Origin: Saonia flava
Lineage (GTDB): Bacteria > Bacteroidota > Bacteroidia > Flavobacteriales > Flavobacteriaceae
Length of the DNA stretch: 64,000 nucleotides
Assembly: GCF_011927795.1 (NCBI RefSeq)
Contig: NZ_JAATJJ010000002.1
Location: 1-64,000, forward strand
Direction of reading: 5' to 3'
This document shows positions 9,570 through 18,820 of the stretch, in pieces (position 1 is the first letter of the stretch; each line of letters opens with the position of its first letter). The position numbers were made by a program, and so were the translations under genes. The notes beneath the pieces are model-generated. The model saw nothing but the letters and a program-made list of their open reading frames with translations, searched no databases and was not told the DNA's origin.

Positions 9570-9600
9570 CAAAAGTAATAATTATTTGTTCCTTTTACAA
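9570..9600 (-). promoter_or_regulatory. Promoter of rpsF-rpsR-rplI
   Basis: On the minus strand a TTG (-33 element, 9598-9600) is separated by 20 bases from TACTTTTG (9570-9577), matching the Bacteroidota housekeeping promoter. The rpsF ATG lies about 24 bases downstream of the -7 box. Confidence 0.65.
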
Positions 9601-9730
9601 GAAAACGTAAAAATCTTCGTTATTAGCTGAAAGAGTTATTAACAATCTTAAATAAAACCAAACTTAACCTAGACGTTAATCATGCATTTTACCGATTACA
9701 CAACAATTAACACCATGTTTACATCTTTTA

Positions 9731-9761
9731 TTGGAGTTAATCTTGTTTTTTAAGTACTTTG
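9731..9761 (+). promoter_or_regulatory. Probable promoter of the LytTR response regulator
   Basis: TTG at 9731-9733 and TACTTTG at 9755-9761, 21 bases apart, resemble -33 and -7 elements, although the -7 box is one base short of TAnnTTTG. The ATG at 9794 follows 32 bases later. Confidence 0.45.
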
Positions 9762-9793
9762 CCGATGATTTAACCCCACAAATCACCCCATTT

Positions 9794-10486
9794 ATGAAAT
9801 TAAGAAGTATAATCGTAGACGATTCCTCAATGCAGCGTATGGCAGTTGCAAAGTTGGTAAACAACCACCCAAACCTAGCTCTAGTTGCTGAGTATAGCAA
9901 TGCTATCGAAGCAAAGAACGGTATTAAAAACAACGAGATAGATTTAATTTTTCTTGATGTTGAAATGCCTATTATCACAGGTTTTGATTTATTGGAATCA
10001 TTGGAAAACCCGCCACAAGTAATATTAATCACTGGTAAACCAGATTATGCCCTAAGAGCATTTGATTATGATGTTACAGATTATTTGCACAAACCTATCA
10101 CTTTGGCACGTTTTGACGCTTCAGTTAAAAGAGCGGTTGCCAAATATGAGCAAATGCACCAGGTAAACGAAGACGAAGAGCATATCTTTGTAAAGAGTAA
10201 CCTAAAGAAAAGAAAAGTTATACTTAACGATATTAAATGGATTGAGGCATTGGGTGATTATATTAAATTGGTAACTGATGAGGCCAATATTGTAATCCTT
10301 TCCACGATGAAATCCTTTGAAAAGCAGCTACCTGCTGAAAAATTCCTAAGAATACATAAGTCATATATTGTAAACTTGGAGAAAATTGAAAAGTTCAACA
10401 GTAAAAATGTTGAAGTTAGTGGCAGGCAAATACCATTAAGTAGAAATAAAAAGACCGAGCTGGCAGAAGCCCTTAGCAATGTCTAA
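9794..10486 (+). CDS. LytTR-type response regulator
   Basis: A 230-residue response regulator. The receiver domain (residues 1-120) has the acidic pair D9/D10 in IIVDDSS, phosphoacceptor D55 in LIFLDVEMP and conserved K82 in LITGKPDYA. The C-terminal LytTR DNA-binding domain (about 135-230) carries IKWIEALGDYIKL and FLRIHKSYIVNLEKI. No histidine kinase gene is adjacent, so this is an orphan regulator here; such regulators usually pair with LytS-type membrane kinases. An in-frame start 63 bases upstream would add a tail with no receiver-domain counterpart, so 9794 is preferred. Confidence 0.9.
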   Translation: MKLRSIIVDDSSMQRMAVAKLVNNHPNLALVAEYSNAIEAKNGIKNNEIDLIFLDVEMPIITGFDLLESLENPPQVILITGKPDYALRAFDYDVTDYLHKPITLARFDASVKRAVAKYEQMHQVNEDEEHIFVKSNLKKRKVILNDIKWIEALGDYIKLVTDEANIVILSTMKSFEKQLPAEKFLRIHKSYIVNLEKIEKFNSKNVEVSGRQIPLSRNKKTELAEALSNV

Positions 10487-12940
10487 TTAAATATAATCTA
10501 CGTTGTAGATAATTCGTACACTTTTATACTGGGAAATAGCATTAAAAGATTTTTCTACTCTTTTAATGCTATTTTTTGTTTTGACCACCGATGTTTCTTT
10601 TGGAATCTTTATAATGATATTCTTTAAATATTGATTTCGAATTCGTGCCACAGGTGGATATTCTGGCCCCAAAACATTATTTCTGAATATACTCCTCAAA
10701 GATTTGGCAAACCATTCAGATGCATTATTCAATTTATTGTAGTCCTTATCCTTAAGGGTAATCTTAATAATTCTGTTTATAGGGGGATATTTATATAGCT
10801 CTCGTTCATATAATTGCTCCTTAAACATCGTTTCAAAATCACTTGTAGTTACCTGCTTTAATATTTGGTGATATGGATTATAGCTCTGTATAAGTACCTT
10901 TCCTCTTTTTTGCGTACGTCCCGCCCTTCCAGCAACTTGGGTCAATAATTGAAAACTACGTTCGTGAGCCCTAAAATCCGGAAAATTTAGTAAGGTGTCT
11001 GCATTCATAATACCTACTAAATCTACATTTCTAAAATCCAATCCTTTCGTCAACATCTGTGTGCCCACCAAGATATCCAGTTCCTGTTGCTCAAATGCCG
11101 TGATAATTTTTTCATATCCGTGTTTTCCACGTGTGGTGTCCGAGTCCATTCTGCCAATTTTGGCATCTGGAAAGAGCTTATTAAGTTCCTCCTCTATCTG
11201 CTCTGTACCAAAACCTTTGGTGTCCAGTGTTGCGGAACCACAGGCCAAACAACTAACCTGTAATGCGATATGGTGCCCACAATAATGGCAACGCAATTGT
11301 TTTCTGTGTTGATGATAGGTTAAACTTACATCGCAATTGGGACATTGGGGTGAATGCCCACAGGTTGTACACTCTAAAATAGGTGCATAACCGCGTCTAT
11401 TTTGAAAAAGAATAACCTGTTTATTTTCTTCAAGGGTATTCGTAATTTCTTCTAACAAGCGTTCGGAAAAATGACCCTTCATCCGTTTCTTCCTAGTTTG
11501 CTCTTTTATATCAACCAATTCCATATCCGGAAGCAAAACATCTCCATATCTTCTTTTAATTTCTGCATAGCCATATTTTCCAATTTTTACATTGTAAAAA
11601 CTTTCCAGACTTGGAGTTGCAGAACCCAAGACAATATTAGATTGGTGCATATGTGCCAGTACAATGGCCGTGTCTCTTGCATGATATCGTGGGGCAGGGT
11701 CATATTGTTTAAAAGATGCCTCGTGTTCCTCATCTACTATTACCAATCCCAAATTAGAAAATGGTAAAAGCATGGAAGATCGAGCCCCGATTATAATTTG
11801 TGCTTTTGTTTTGTTTTCTAAAACATTATTCCATACTTCCACCCTTTCTTGAATGTTGTATTTGGAATGATAAACAGACACTTTTTTGCCAAAATAATTT
11901 TGAAGTCTACCAATCAATTGTGTAGTTAGGGCAATTTCTGGCAACAGGTACAACACTTGTTTTTTAGATTCTATTACCTCTTCTATCAACTTAATGTATA
12001 CTTCTGTCTTACCAGAAGAAGTTACACCATGCAGCAATGTAACTTTTCCCTCTGAAAAACTTCTTTGAATATCCTTAAACCCTTTTTCTTGATGCTCATT
12101 CAAGACCACCGAAGGACTTTCCACATTTCCCGAATAATTTATCCTATCTGTCTGAATAAAATACTCTTCCAGTATTCCTTTGTCTATCAATGTTTTTATA
12201 ATAGCCTTAGAGCCCCCACTCTCAACCTCTAACTCATTTACCTTAATGGGTTTTTTGGTTACAGCCTGTAATTGAAATAGGGTTAGTATTACTTGACTCT
12301 GTTTAGGGGCTCTTGACAAGGTTTCAAGAAGAATTTCTAATTGTTGTTCCGATTGATATTCCTTACCGAGTTTTACATACCTGACCAATTTTGGCTTGTA
12401 CTGCTCATAGATTTCTTCTTTTAGACTAATAGCCCCCTTTTGCAATAGCCTCTGTAGAACCGGCATTACATTTTTCCTTTCTATAATGGATGCAACTTCA
12501 TGCACTTTTAGAACAGATTGATGTTGCAAGGCCTCAACTACCAAAAATTCATCATCTTTTAAATCTTCTTCATCAAAAAAACCTTTATCATTTCTTAAAA
12601 TAAGTGTCTCACTTTCCAGCAAAAAAACACTGGGAACCGCACTTCTAAAAACCTCCCCAACCGTGCACATATAGTACTGTGCCATCCATTCCCATATTTT
12701 TAGCTGGATGTGGTTTACAATGGGTTTTTCGTCAAGAATTTGATGTGTTTCTTTTGCCTCATATACTTCTGGGGGTGCCTGGTGCACCTCATAAACCAAG
12801 GCCGTATATACTTTGGACTTCCCAAAAGGAACAGCCACTCGCATTCCCGGTTCCAGGAAAAGAGCTTCTTCTTGCGAAACACTATAAGTAAATAGCTTTT
12901 CTAATGGTATGGGTAGGATTACATTTATAAAATGTGGCAT
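10487..12940 (-). CDS. priA: Primosomal protein N' (replication restart helicase PriA)
   Basis: An 817-residue superfamily 2 helicase that reloads the replisome at stalled forks. The N-terminal 3'-DNA-binding domain is present. Walker A is GVTSSGKT (305-312) and the DEEH box is at 403-406. Paired zinc-binding cysteines follow (CTTCGHSPQCPNC, then CHYCGHH and CLACGS). The late helicase motif VAGRAGRTQKRG and a C-terminal domain complete the usual architecture and length. The stop codon abuts that of the convergent LytTR regulator gene. The DUF2147 gene lies only 6 bases upstream, so both may share a transcript. Confidence 0.96.
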   Translation of the reverse strand: MPHFINVILPIPLEKLFTYSVSQEEALFLEPGMRVAVPFGKSKVYTALVYEVHQAPPEVYEAKETHQILDEKPIVNHIQLKIWEWMAQYYMCTVGEVFRSAVPSVFLLESETLILRNDKGFFDEEDLKDDEFLVVEALQHQSVLKVHEVASIIERKNVMPVLQRLLQKGAISLKEEIYEQYKPKLVRYVKLGKEYQSEQQLEILLETLSRAPKQSQVILTLFQLQAVTKKPIKVNELEVESGGSKAIIKTLIDKGILEEYFIQTDRINYSGNVESPSVVLNEHQEKGFKDIQRSFSEGKVTLLHGVTSSGKTEVYIKLIEEVIESKKQVLYLLPEIALTTQLIGRLQNYFGKKVSVYHSKYNIQERVEVWNNVLENKTKAQIIIGARSSMLLPFSNLGLVIVDEEHEASFKQYDPAPRYHARDTAIVLAHMHQSNIVLGSATPSLESFYNVKIGKYGYAEIKRRYGDVLLPDMELVDIKEQTRKKRMKGHFSERLLEEITNTLEENKQVILFQNRRGYAPILECTTCGHSPQCPNCDVSLTYHQHRKQLRCHYCGHHIALQVSCLACGSATLDTKGFGTEQIEEELNKLFPDAKIGRMDSDTTRGKHGYEKIITAFEQQELDILVGTQMLTKGLDFRNVDLVGIMNADTLLNFPDFRAHERSFQLLTQVAGRAGRTQKRGKVLIQSYNPYHQILKQVTTSDFETMFKEQLYERELYKYPPINRIIKITLKDKDYNKLNNASEWFAKSLRSIFRNNVLGPEYPPVARIRNQYLKNIIIKIPKETSVVKTKNSIKRVEKSFNAISQYKSVRIIYNVDYI

Positions 12941-12946
12941 ACTTCC

Positions 12947-13393
12947 TTACTCATCTGTTATGCGCAACCAAGTCTGAGTTCTATATATAAAGGCCAAATA
13001 CCCCCTAACTTTAAGCTCATTTGGATTATCTGGGTTTAGCCATACTTTACATTTAAAAGTCATGGCTTGCTCAGGGTCGAACAAGGTTTTTCCAGTATAT
13101 TCACCATGTTTATTTTTGGTAAGACTATCCATGACCATCATGCCTTCCACAGGCTTATCTTTTCGTTCCCCTTTACATTTTCCACAAAGAGCCCCTTCTT
13201 TTCCCTTTTCCAAAATCTTTTCAACATGGGCGAACATAGCTCCATTCTTTTCATATACATTGATGATTGCTTTTACAATTCCATTTCTATCATCAACAGT
13301 TTTCCACTTTCCAAAAACACTCTGGGAATATGTCCATTGAAAAGAAAACATTAAAAAACATATTAGCGCCAACGCATTTTCTTTCTTCATCAT
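12947..13393 (-). CDS. DUF2147 family exported protein
   Basis: A 148-residue protein with a signal peptide (cleavage near YSQS at about residues 22-25). The DUF2147 core is clear: GKWKTVDDRNGIVKAIINVYEKNG, a CGKC pair (about residues 72-75), and a C-terminal VWLNPDNPNELKVRGYLAF followed by RTQTWLR. Members are small periplasmic beta-barrel proteins of unknown role. The gene overlaps the start of the YihY gene by 4 bases and lies upstream of priA, so a four-gene transcript nadC-yihY-DUF2147-priA is likely. Confidence 0.85.
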   Translation of the reverse strand: MMKKENALALICFLMFSFQWTYSQSVFGKWKTVDDRNGIVKAIINVYEKNGAMFAHVEKILEKGKEGALCGKCKGERKDKPVEGMMVMDSLTKNKHGEYTGKTLFDPEQAMTFKCKVWLNPDNPNELKVRGYLAFIYRTQTWLRITDE

Positions 13394-14355
13394 TTTTTTA
13401 TATTTTTTCTTAAGGAGTTTAATGTAGCATTGAGTTCAAAGCCAAGAAGCAATATATTAGAATTTAACCATATAAACACCATAAGTATCAACAATCCTCC
13501 CAAAGCCCCATATAACTCATTATAACGGGCAAACTTTTCCACATAAACCCCAAAAAGATAGGATGTAAGTAAAAAAAGTAATGTGGTCATTAAGGCGCCA
13601 GCTGAAAAGAATTTTGCCTTTTTACCTTCTGCAGTTCCAAAATAATATAGAGTAGCGGTAGTTAGGTAGGACAATATGGTGAAAAATAATATCTTCCCTA
13701 TCGTAACTCCCACAATATCATTCTCTTCCAAATCATACCCTCTTGTTTTAGCTGCAAACTCACTTAAATATTCAACAATATAAAATTCAAAGTAGACAAA
13801 ACCAATGGCTCCTATCAATAATAAAATAGAAAGGATTAAACCCACCATTAGGGCATATAAATATTGTCGCAGAAAATTTCTGGTAAGTTCTACATGATAA
13901 GAGTTCTCAAAACCTCCAAAAATGGCATTCACCCCATTTGCAACCAAGAAAATAGAAATAAGAAAAGACGATGATAACAACCCCCCTCTTTTTTGATCCT
14001 TAATTTGCTGATAAATATCACCAAAATAATCGCCCGTTGCTGAAGGTAAAAAAGACTCCAAAAAAATAAGAAATTGTCCATCAAAATTTTCATTGCCAAC
14101 ACTTACATATGGGATAATAAATGGAATAAGTGTAATTAAGAAAATAAGTAATGGAAAAAGAGCCATAAATAAGCTAAAGGCGATAGAACTAGCTCTAGAT
14201 GACAATGCCCCTTTTACAATGCCAAAAATGTACATTTCAATTAAATCATACATGGAAAGACCTTCAAAAGCAGAAAGCTTTACTTTTTTCAATAGTCTTG
14301 CAGCCCAGTTAATTATAGGGATTTTATCTATCTGCTCTTCAATCTCTACAGACAT
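13390..14355 (-). CDS. YihY/BrkB family inner-membrane protein
   Basis: A 321-residue integral membrane protein with about six hydrophobic segments (first near residues 60-85, AFSLFMALFPLLIFLITLIPF). The family-typical RASSIAFSLFMALFPL and the late GALGGLLILMVFIWLNSNILLLGFELNA are visible. The family is often labelled ribonuclease BN or virulence factor BrkB, but those functions are not supported for most members. It overlaps nadC by one base and DUF2147 by four, indicating translational coupling. Confidence 0.88.
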   Translation of the reverse strand: MSVEIEEQIDKIPIINWAARLLKKVKLSAFEGLSMYDLIEMYIFGIVKGALSSRASSIAFSLFMALFPLLIFLITLIPFIIPYVSVGNENFDGQFLIFLESFLPSATGDYFGDIYQQIKDQKRGGLLSSSFLISIFLVANGVNAIFGGFENSYHVELTRNFLRQYLYALMVGLILSILLLIGAIGFVYFEFYIVEYLSEFAAKTRGYDLEENDIVGVTIGKILFFTILSYLTTATLYYFGTAEGKKAKFFSAGALMTTLLFLLTSYLFGVYVEKFARYNELYGALGGLLILMVFIWLNSNILLLGFELNATLNSLRKNIKK

Positions 14356-15212
14356 TATACTGCTTTAAGGCTTAAATCCATATTGTATACAGAATGTGTC
14401 AGTGCACCAGAGGAAATATAATCTACTCCACAAGCGGCATATTTACCTATTGTATCTTCATTAATCCCTCCGGATGATTCTGTTAAGCACGTATTCCCAA
14501 TTAGTTTCACGGCTTTACGAGTATCCTCATAATTAAAATTGTCCAAAAGAATACGATACACTCCAGTTGTTTTCAGAATTTCTTTTACTTCAACCAAATC
14601 ACGGGCTTCAACTATAATTTTTAAATCTCGCTCGGTATCGTTTAGGTATTGCTTTGTTTTCTCAATTGCTTTGGTAATTCCACCAGCGAAATCAATATGA
14701 TTATCCTTAAGCATAATCATATCATATAAAGCAAATCTATGGTTCTCTCCTCCCCCAATTTTCACAGCCCATTTTTCCAGAGCACGTATTCCGGGTGTGG
14801 TTTTTCTAGTGTCCAAAATTTTTGTTTCCGTTCCTTTTACCAAAGACATAAAATAGTTAGCCTTTGTGGCAATGGCACTCATGCGTTGCATGGCATTTAA
14901 AACCAGTCGCTCAGCTTTTAAAATGCTTTGAGAGCTTCCTGCAACATAAAAAACAATATCGCCATATTTTACCGGGCTACCATCTTCTATTAATGTTTCT
15001 ACTTCCATATTTTTATCTACATAAGCAAAAACCTTTTTGGCAAATTCAACTCCCGCAACTATTCCCTCGTCCTTTACCAAAAGCTTGGCTTTTCCTATAG
15101 CTGAATTTGGAATACAGGCTAGTGAGCTATGGTCGCCATCCCCCACATCTTCTCTAATGGCATTTTCAATAATCAATTTTATTTCCTTATTGAACTGTTT
15201 TTCTGAAATCAT
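14355..15212 (-). CDS. nadC: Nicotinate-nucleotide pyrophosphorylase (carboxylating)
   Basis: A 285-residue quinolinate phosphoribosyltransferase, which converts quinolinate and PRPP to nicotinate mononucleotide in de novo NAD synthesis. Visible family motifs are DVGDGDHSSLACIP near the N-terminus, ERLVLNAMQRMSAIAT, LDTRKTTPGIRALEKWAVKIGGG, MLKDNHID and the C-terminal ESSGGINEDTIGKYA. Length is typical. It starts the likely nadC-yihY-DUF2147-priA operon and is divergent from rlmH. Confidence 0.95.
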   Translation of the reverse strand: MISEKQFNKEIKLIIENAIREDVGDGDHSSLACIPNSAIGKAKLLVKDEGIVAGVEFAKKVFAYVDKNMEVETLIEDGSPVKYGDIVFYVAGSSQSILKAERLVLNAMQRMSAIATKANYFMSLVKGTETKILDTRKTTPGIRALEKWAVKIGGGENHRFALYDMIMLKDNHIDFAGGITKAIEKTKQYLNDTERDLKIIVEARDLVEVKEILKTTGVYRILLDNFNYEDTRKAVKLIGNTCLTESSGGINEDTIGKYAACGVDYISSGALTHSVYNMDLSLKAV

Positions 15213-15307
15213 TAGTACTATTTGCTTTTTGCTAATTTACTAAAACAAAAGGCAAACCCATATCGCCAGTCGGTAAAGATTCACTTGTATATCCTAACTT
15301 TGTCTCC

Positions 15308-15781
15308 ATGAATATAAAACTACTGGCCATAGGAAAAACAGACAGTTCTGATTTAGAGCGACTTGTTAATCAATACGAAAATAGACTGAAACACTATATA
15401 AAGTTTGACCTTGAAGTGATTCCAGACATAAAAAATGTAAAGAATTTATCTGAATCACAACAAAAAGATAAGGAAGCCGACGCCATTCTTAAAAAATTGA
15501 ACAGCACGGACTTTGTGGTACTTCTGGATGAAAATGGCAAGCAATACAACTCGGTTGAATTTGCCAATTATTTACAAAAAATAATGAATATGGGAACCAA
15601 ACAACTAGTGTTCATAATAGGTGGACCGTATGGATTTAGTGATATATTGTATAAAAAAACAAAAGGAAAAATAAGTCTTTCCAAAATGACATTTTCACAC
15701 CAAATGGTTCGTCTTTTTATTGTAGAGCAAATTTACAGGGGGTTTACTATTTTAAAGAACGAACCTTACCACCATCAGTAG
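15308..15781 (+). CDS. rlmH: 23S rRNA (pseudouridine-1915-N3)-methyltransferase
   Basis: A 157-residue SPOUT methyltransferase that methylates pseudouridine 1915 in helix 69 of 23S rRNA. The SAM-binding knot motifs are clear: LDENGKQYNSVEFA, VFIIGGPYGFSD (about residues 98-109) and the C-terminal SKMTFSHQMVRLFIVEQIYRG ending NEPYHHQ. Length is exactly that of the family. Its last 35 bases overlap the convergent PilJ-like gene on the other strand. Confidence 0.96.
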   Translation: MNIKLLAIGKTDSSDLERLVNQYENRLKHYIKFDLEVIPDIKNVKNLSESQQKDKEADAILKKLNSTDFVVLLDENGKQYNSVEFANYLQKIMNMGTKQLVFIIGGPYGFSDILYKKTKGKISLSKMTFSHQMVRLFIVEQIYRGFTILKNEPYHHQ

Positions 15782-16664
15782 CTTTTAATTTTGATTTAAG
15801 CCCGCTATATTTCTTTTTTAAAGTAACCCCAAGGGTTTCCGTTCTTCCCAATTGATTTTCATTCTCTTTAAGAACTTTCACCATACTCTGAGAAGCATTT
15901 TCCAAGCTATCCAACTCTTCTGAAATAAACTTAAATATTTCTTCTTTTCTCTCCGGGTTTTTTTCGATTTTTAATACATATTGTAGATGCTTTATATTTT
16001 TCATATTGGAATCAAAGACATGTGACTGATGCCATGCTATTTCTGTAAGTTTCTTTTTTTGCGTGGTTATTCTTTTAATAAAAGGCTTTACTATAAAGAA
16101 TATTTCAAACAGAAGAATCAAAACAGAAAAAGCAGCCAATTCCAACTCAATAATCATAATTCCCTTAATATCTTTTTCAGATTTATACTGAAACTGATAA
16201 ACAGCATGATCCATTTTTAATAGAAAAGAATTAATATTCTCCTTGAGTGCTGGTAATGGAATATTCTTGAAATTTTCAAACTCTCCCAATTCATTGGTTA
16301 TAAAATCAATATGCTTTTGAAACCCCTCAAAGCTTTTTTTAATTTCCTCATTTTTCAAAGGGGATATACCAAGTTCTGGGTCGCCATTCTGCAAAACATT
16401 GTTTACCTGTACTAATTTATTCAATGATAGCTTCATTTCTGCAAAATCACATTCGTCGTATAGACAAGAATAATATTGGTTCAATATTTTCTGACTTAAC
16501 ATACGCTGCCTGCCCGCCATATTTACAACAAGTGCAGTATTGTTTTGTTTTTTAAGGGAGTACTGTATTATTGATTGCATAGCAATCGTAATAACAATGA
16601 TGGTTATCACTAACAAATAATAGGAAATGGAACCTTTCTTTGAGTTAGGCACTCTAAATTTCAT
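15747..16664 (-). CDS. PilJ-type sensor-like membrane protein without a kinase domain
   Basis: A 305-residue inner-membrane protein. TM1 is at about 16-35 and TM2 at about 169-193, enclosing a helical periplasmic domain that begins with NMAGRQRMLSQKI (48-60), the signature of the type IV pili methyl-accepting transducer N-terminal domain found in nitrate/nitrite-type sensors. After TM2, EIAWHQSHVF (208-217, H215) resembles the histidine-phosphotransfer helix of flavobacterial kinases, but there is no ATPase domain and the chain ends in a coiled coil. It may be a decayed or truncated kinase, or a sensor working with another protein. Confidence 0.7.
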   Translation of the reverse strand: MKFRVPNSKKGSISYYLLVITIIVITIAMQSIIQYSLKKQNNTALVVNMAGRQRMLSQKILNQYYSCLYDECDFAEMKLSLNKLVQVNNVLQNGDPELGISPLKNEEIKKSFEGFQKHIDFITNELGEFENFKNIPLPALKENINSFLLKMDHAVYQFQYKSEKDIKGIMIIELELAAFSVLILLFEIFFIVKPFIKRITTQKKKLTEIAWHQSHVFDSNMKNIKHLQYVLKIEKNPERKEEIFKFISEELDSLENASQSMVKVLKENENQLGRTETLGVTLKKKYSGLKSKLKATDGGKVRSLK

Positions 16665-16772
16665 TTATTAAGAATTATCTTACAATTTATACTTATTAAC
16701 GGTTTACTACCTATTATGTTGCAAGAAGGCCATTTAACACTAACACTTTTAATAAAGTTATTCTTAGTAATA

Positions 16773-16812
16773 ATACACCCCTGTATTAATGTTCATTAAT
16801 ACAGGGGTGTAT
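16773..16812 (-). terminator. Near-loopless 19-bp perfect inverted repeat after serA
   Basis: Perfect 19-bp arms (ATACACCCCTGTATTAATG and its reverse complement) are separated by only two bases. It lies 18 bases past the serA stop codon, so it probably terminates that transcript, although the following run on the minus strand is only moderately T-rich. Confidence 0.6.
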
Positions 16813-16830
16813 ATCAAAATAATAAATGTT

Positions 16831-18723
16831 TTAGTATAAAACCCTAAATTTAATAGTATTCTCTATTTTTCTTAGAGCTTTAATAACATCCTTGTTGTAC
16901 TCCTTATCCAAATCGGTTATCACATATCCAACCTCATTATCCGTGGATAAATATTGACCTGAAATATTCATTTCATAGTTTGCCAATACCTCATTTATTT
17001 TTGCCATGATACCTGGAACGTTCTTGTGGATATGCAAGAAACGGTGGGATTTGTTTTGTTTTGGTAATCTAATATTTGGGAAATTTACGGCATCTACAGT
17101 ATTACCAGAGTTAATATAATCCATGATTTTATTAGGAACAAAATCAGCAATATCACGCTGTGCTTCTTCTGTACTCCCACCTATATGCGGTGTCAATATT
17201 ACATTTTCTAAACCTTGAAGCTCTGTAAAAAATTCTCCATTTGCCCTTGGTTCTTCTGGATACACATCTATAGCCGCCCCACCTAATTTTCCATTCTTTA
17301 AGGCCAATGCCAATGCTGGTATATCTATTACAAAGCCTCTGGAAAGATTTACCAAAATGGCACCATCTTTCATTTGATTGATTTCCCTTTCTCCTATAAA
17401 ATTTTTATTGGCCTTGTTATCATCAATATGGAGAGAAACAATATCGGAAACATTCAATAAATCTTCCAGTGTATTACATTTTACTGCGTTACCTAATGCC
17501 AATTGATCTCCCACATCATAATAATAAACACGCATACCCATGGCCTCAGCCAAAACAGATAGTTGTTTGCCTATATTTCCATAACCAATAATACCTAAAT
17601 TCTTTCCTCTGACCTCTGTTGAATTGGTAGCAGTTTTGTTCCACTGCCCGTTGTGTATTTCTGTACTTCGAGTAAAGATTCTTCTTTTAAGCATAATAAT
17701 CTGACCAATGGCCAGCTCAACCACCGAACGCGTATTGCTATACGGCGCATTAAACACAACAACACCTTTCTTTTTACAAGAATCAAGGTCAATTTGAGTA
17801 GTTCCTATACAAAACGCCCCTACAGCCAAAAGCTTATCAGCTGCATCTAAAACCTTTTCGGTCACTTGGGTCTTGGAACGAATTCCAAGTACGTGTACTC
17901 CTTTAATTTTTTCTATCAATTCTTCTTCTGGCAAACTATGCTTTATCAATTCTACTGAAAAACCATCCTCTGAAAGATTTTCAAAAGCAGCTGGATGTAC
18001 ATTTTCCAACAAAAGAATTTTTATCCTGTTCTTAGGATAAGATATATTTCTGGGAAGGTCATTTACAAATAGGAACTCATCCATATTTGGTGCAACATGA
18101 TCAGCATTGTTTGCGGCTTTTTCCCGATGTACATTCTCGGTATATGCGAAAAACTTGTCGGCAATACCTGCTTCCCTCATTACATAATCACTATACCCAT
18201 CTCCAATTACCTGCACCTCACCGTCCAAGTCTAGATTTTTAAGGCATTCTATTTTACCATTATGTGCGGAAAGAACATTAGTTTCATCAAAACCAACAAT
18301 GTTTCCATCGGCATCAAACTTAAATGTGTTTGCATAAACCCTCTCAGAAGGAATGTTGTACTCCTTTACAATTGGATCAATAAATTCTTTAAAACCACAA
18401 GAAATTACATAAATATCATCTGCATAATTTTGGAAGAATTCTTTATTAGACTCAATGGATTTGGAAATTTTCTGTCTAAGTTCCGTAACCAAACCCTCTA
18501 AATCATCTTTATGGGCGTTTAATAGTTTAATTCTTCTTTCCAAAGATTCTGTAAACGAAATATCCCCATCTATTCCCAGATTGGTGATTTTTTGAATTTC
18601 ACTGACAACTTCATCCTTATTGGATTTCCCTTCCAATATCATTTCTGCCAAGACATCCAAGGCCTCTACTCTTGTCAAGGTGCTGTCAAAATCGAATACA
18701 TATTTTCTGCCCACTTCTACCAT
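16831..18723 (-). CDS. serA: Fused phosphoserine-phosphatase-like HAD domain and D-3-phosphoglycerate dehydrogenase
   Basis: A 630-residue two-domain protein. Residues 1 to about 225 are a SerB-like HAD phosphatase: motif I DFDSTLT (11-17), motif II VISCGF, and motif IV GDGYSDYVM. Residues about 230-630 are a SerA-type dehydrogenase: NAD-binding GIIGYGNIGK (about 380), substrate and catalytic motifs NLSRGFVID and LTPHIGGSTEEAQ, and a C-terminal ACT-like regulatory domain. It would carry both the first and last steps of serine synthesis from 3-phosphoglycerate on one chain; the middle step (serC) is not here. The fusion occurs in other Bacteroidota as far as I recall. Whether the HAD half is active on phosphoserine is inferred from the motifs. 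Confidence 0.88.
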   Translation of the reverse strand: MVEVGRKYVFDFDSTLTRVEALDVLAEMILEGKSNKDEVVSEIQKITNLGIDGDISFTESLERRIKLLNAHKDDLEGLVTELRQKISKSIESNKEFFQNYADDIYVISCGFKEFIDPIVKEYNIPSERVYANTFKFDADGNIVGFDETNVLSAHNGKIECLKNLDLDGEVQVIGDGYSDYVMREAGIADKFFAYTENVHREKAANNADHVAPNMDEFLFVNDLPRNISYPKNRIKILLLENVHPAAFENLSEDGFSVELIKHSLPEEELIEKIKGVHVLGIRSKTQVTEKVLDAADKLLAVGAFCIGTTQIDLDSCKKKGVVVFNAPYSNTRSVVELAIGQIIMLKRRIFTRSTEIHNGQWNKTATNSTEVRGKNLGIIGYGNIGKQLSVLAEAMGMRVYYYDVGDQLALGNAVKCNTLEDLLNVSDIVSLHIDDNKANKNFIGEREINQMKDGAILVNLSRGFVIDIPALALALKNGKLGGAAIDVYPEEPRANGEFFTELQGLENVILTPHIGGSTEEAQRDIADFVPNKIMDYINSGNTVDAVNFPNIRLPKQNKSHRFLHIHKNVPGIMAKINEVLANYEMNISGQYLSTDNEVGYVITDLDKEYNKDVIKALRKIENTIKFRVLY

Positions 18724-18820
18724 TTTTATTGATATAATTTAATGAACAAAATTAAACATAAATTTTGTCCGATATAACTCTTATTTCAAATAAAACAAAA
18801 AGGTTTTGAATTGATATTAT

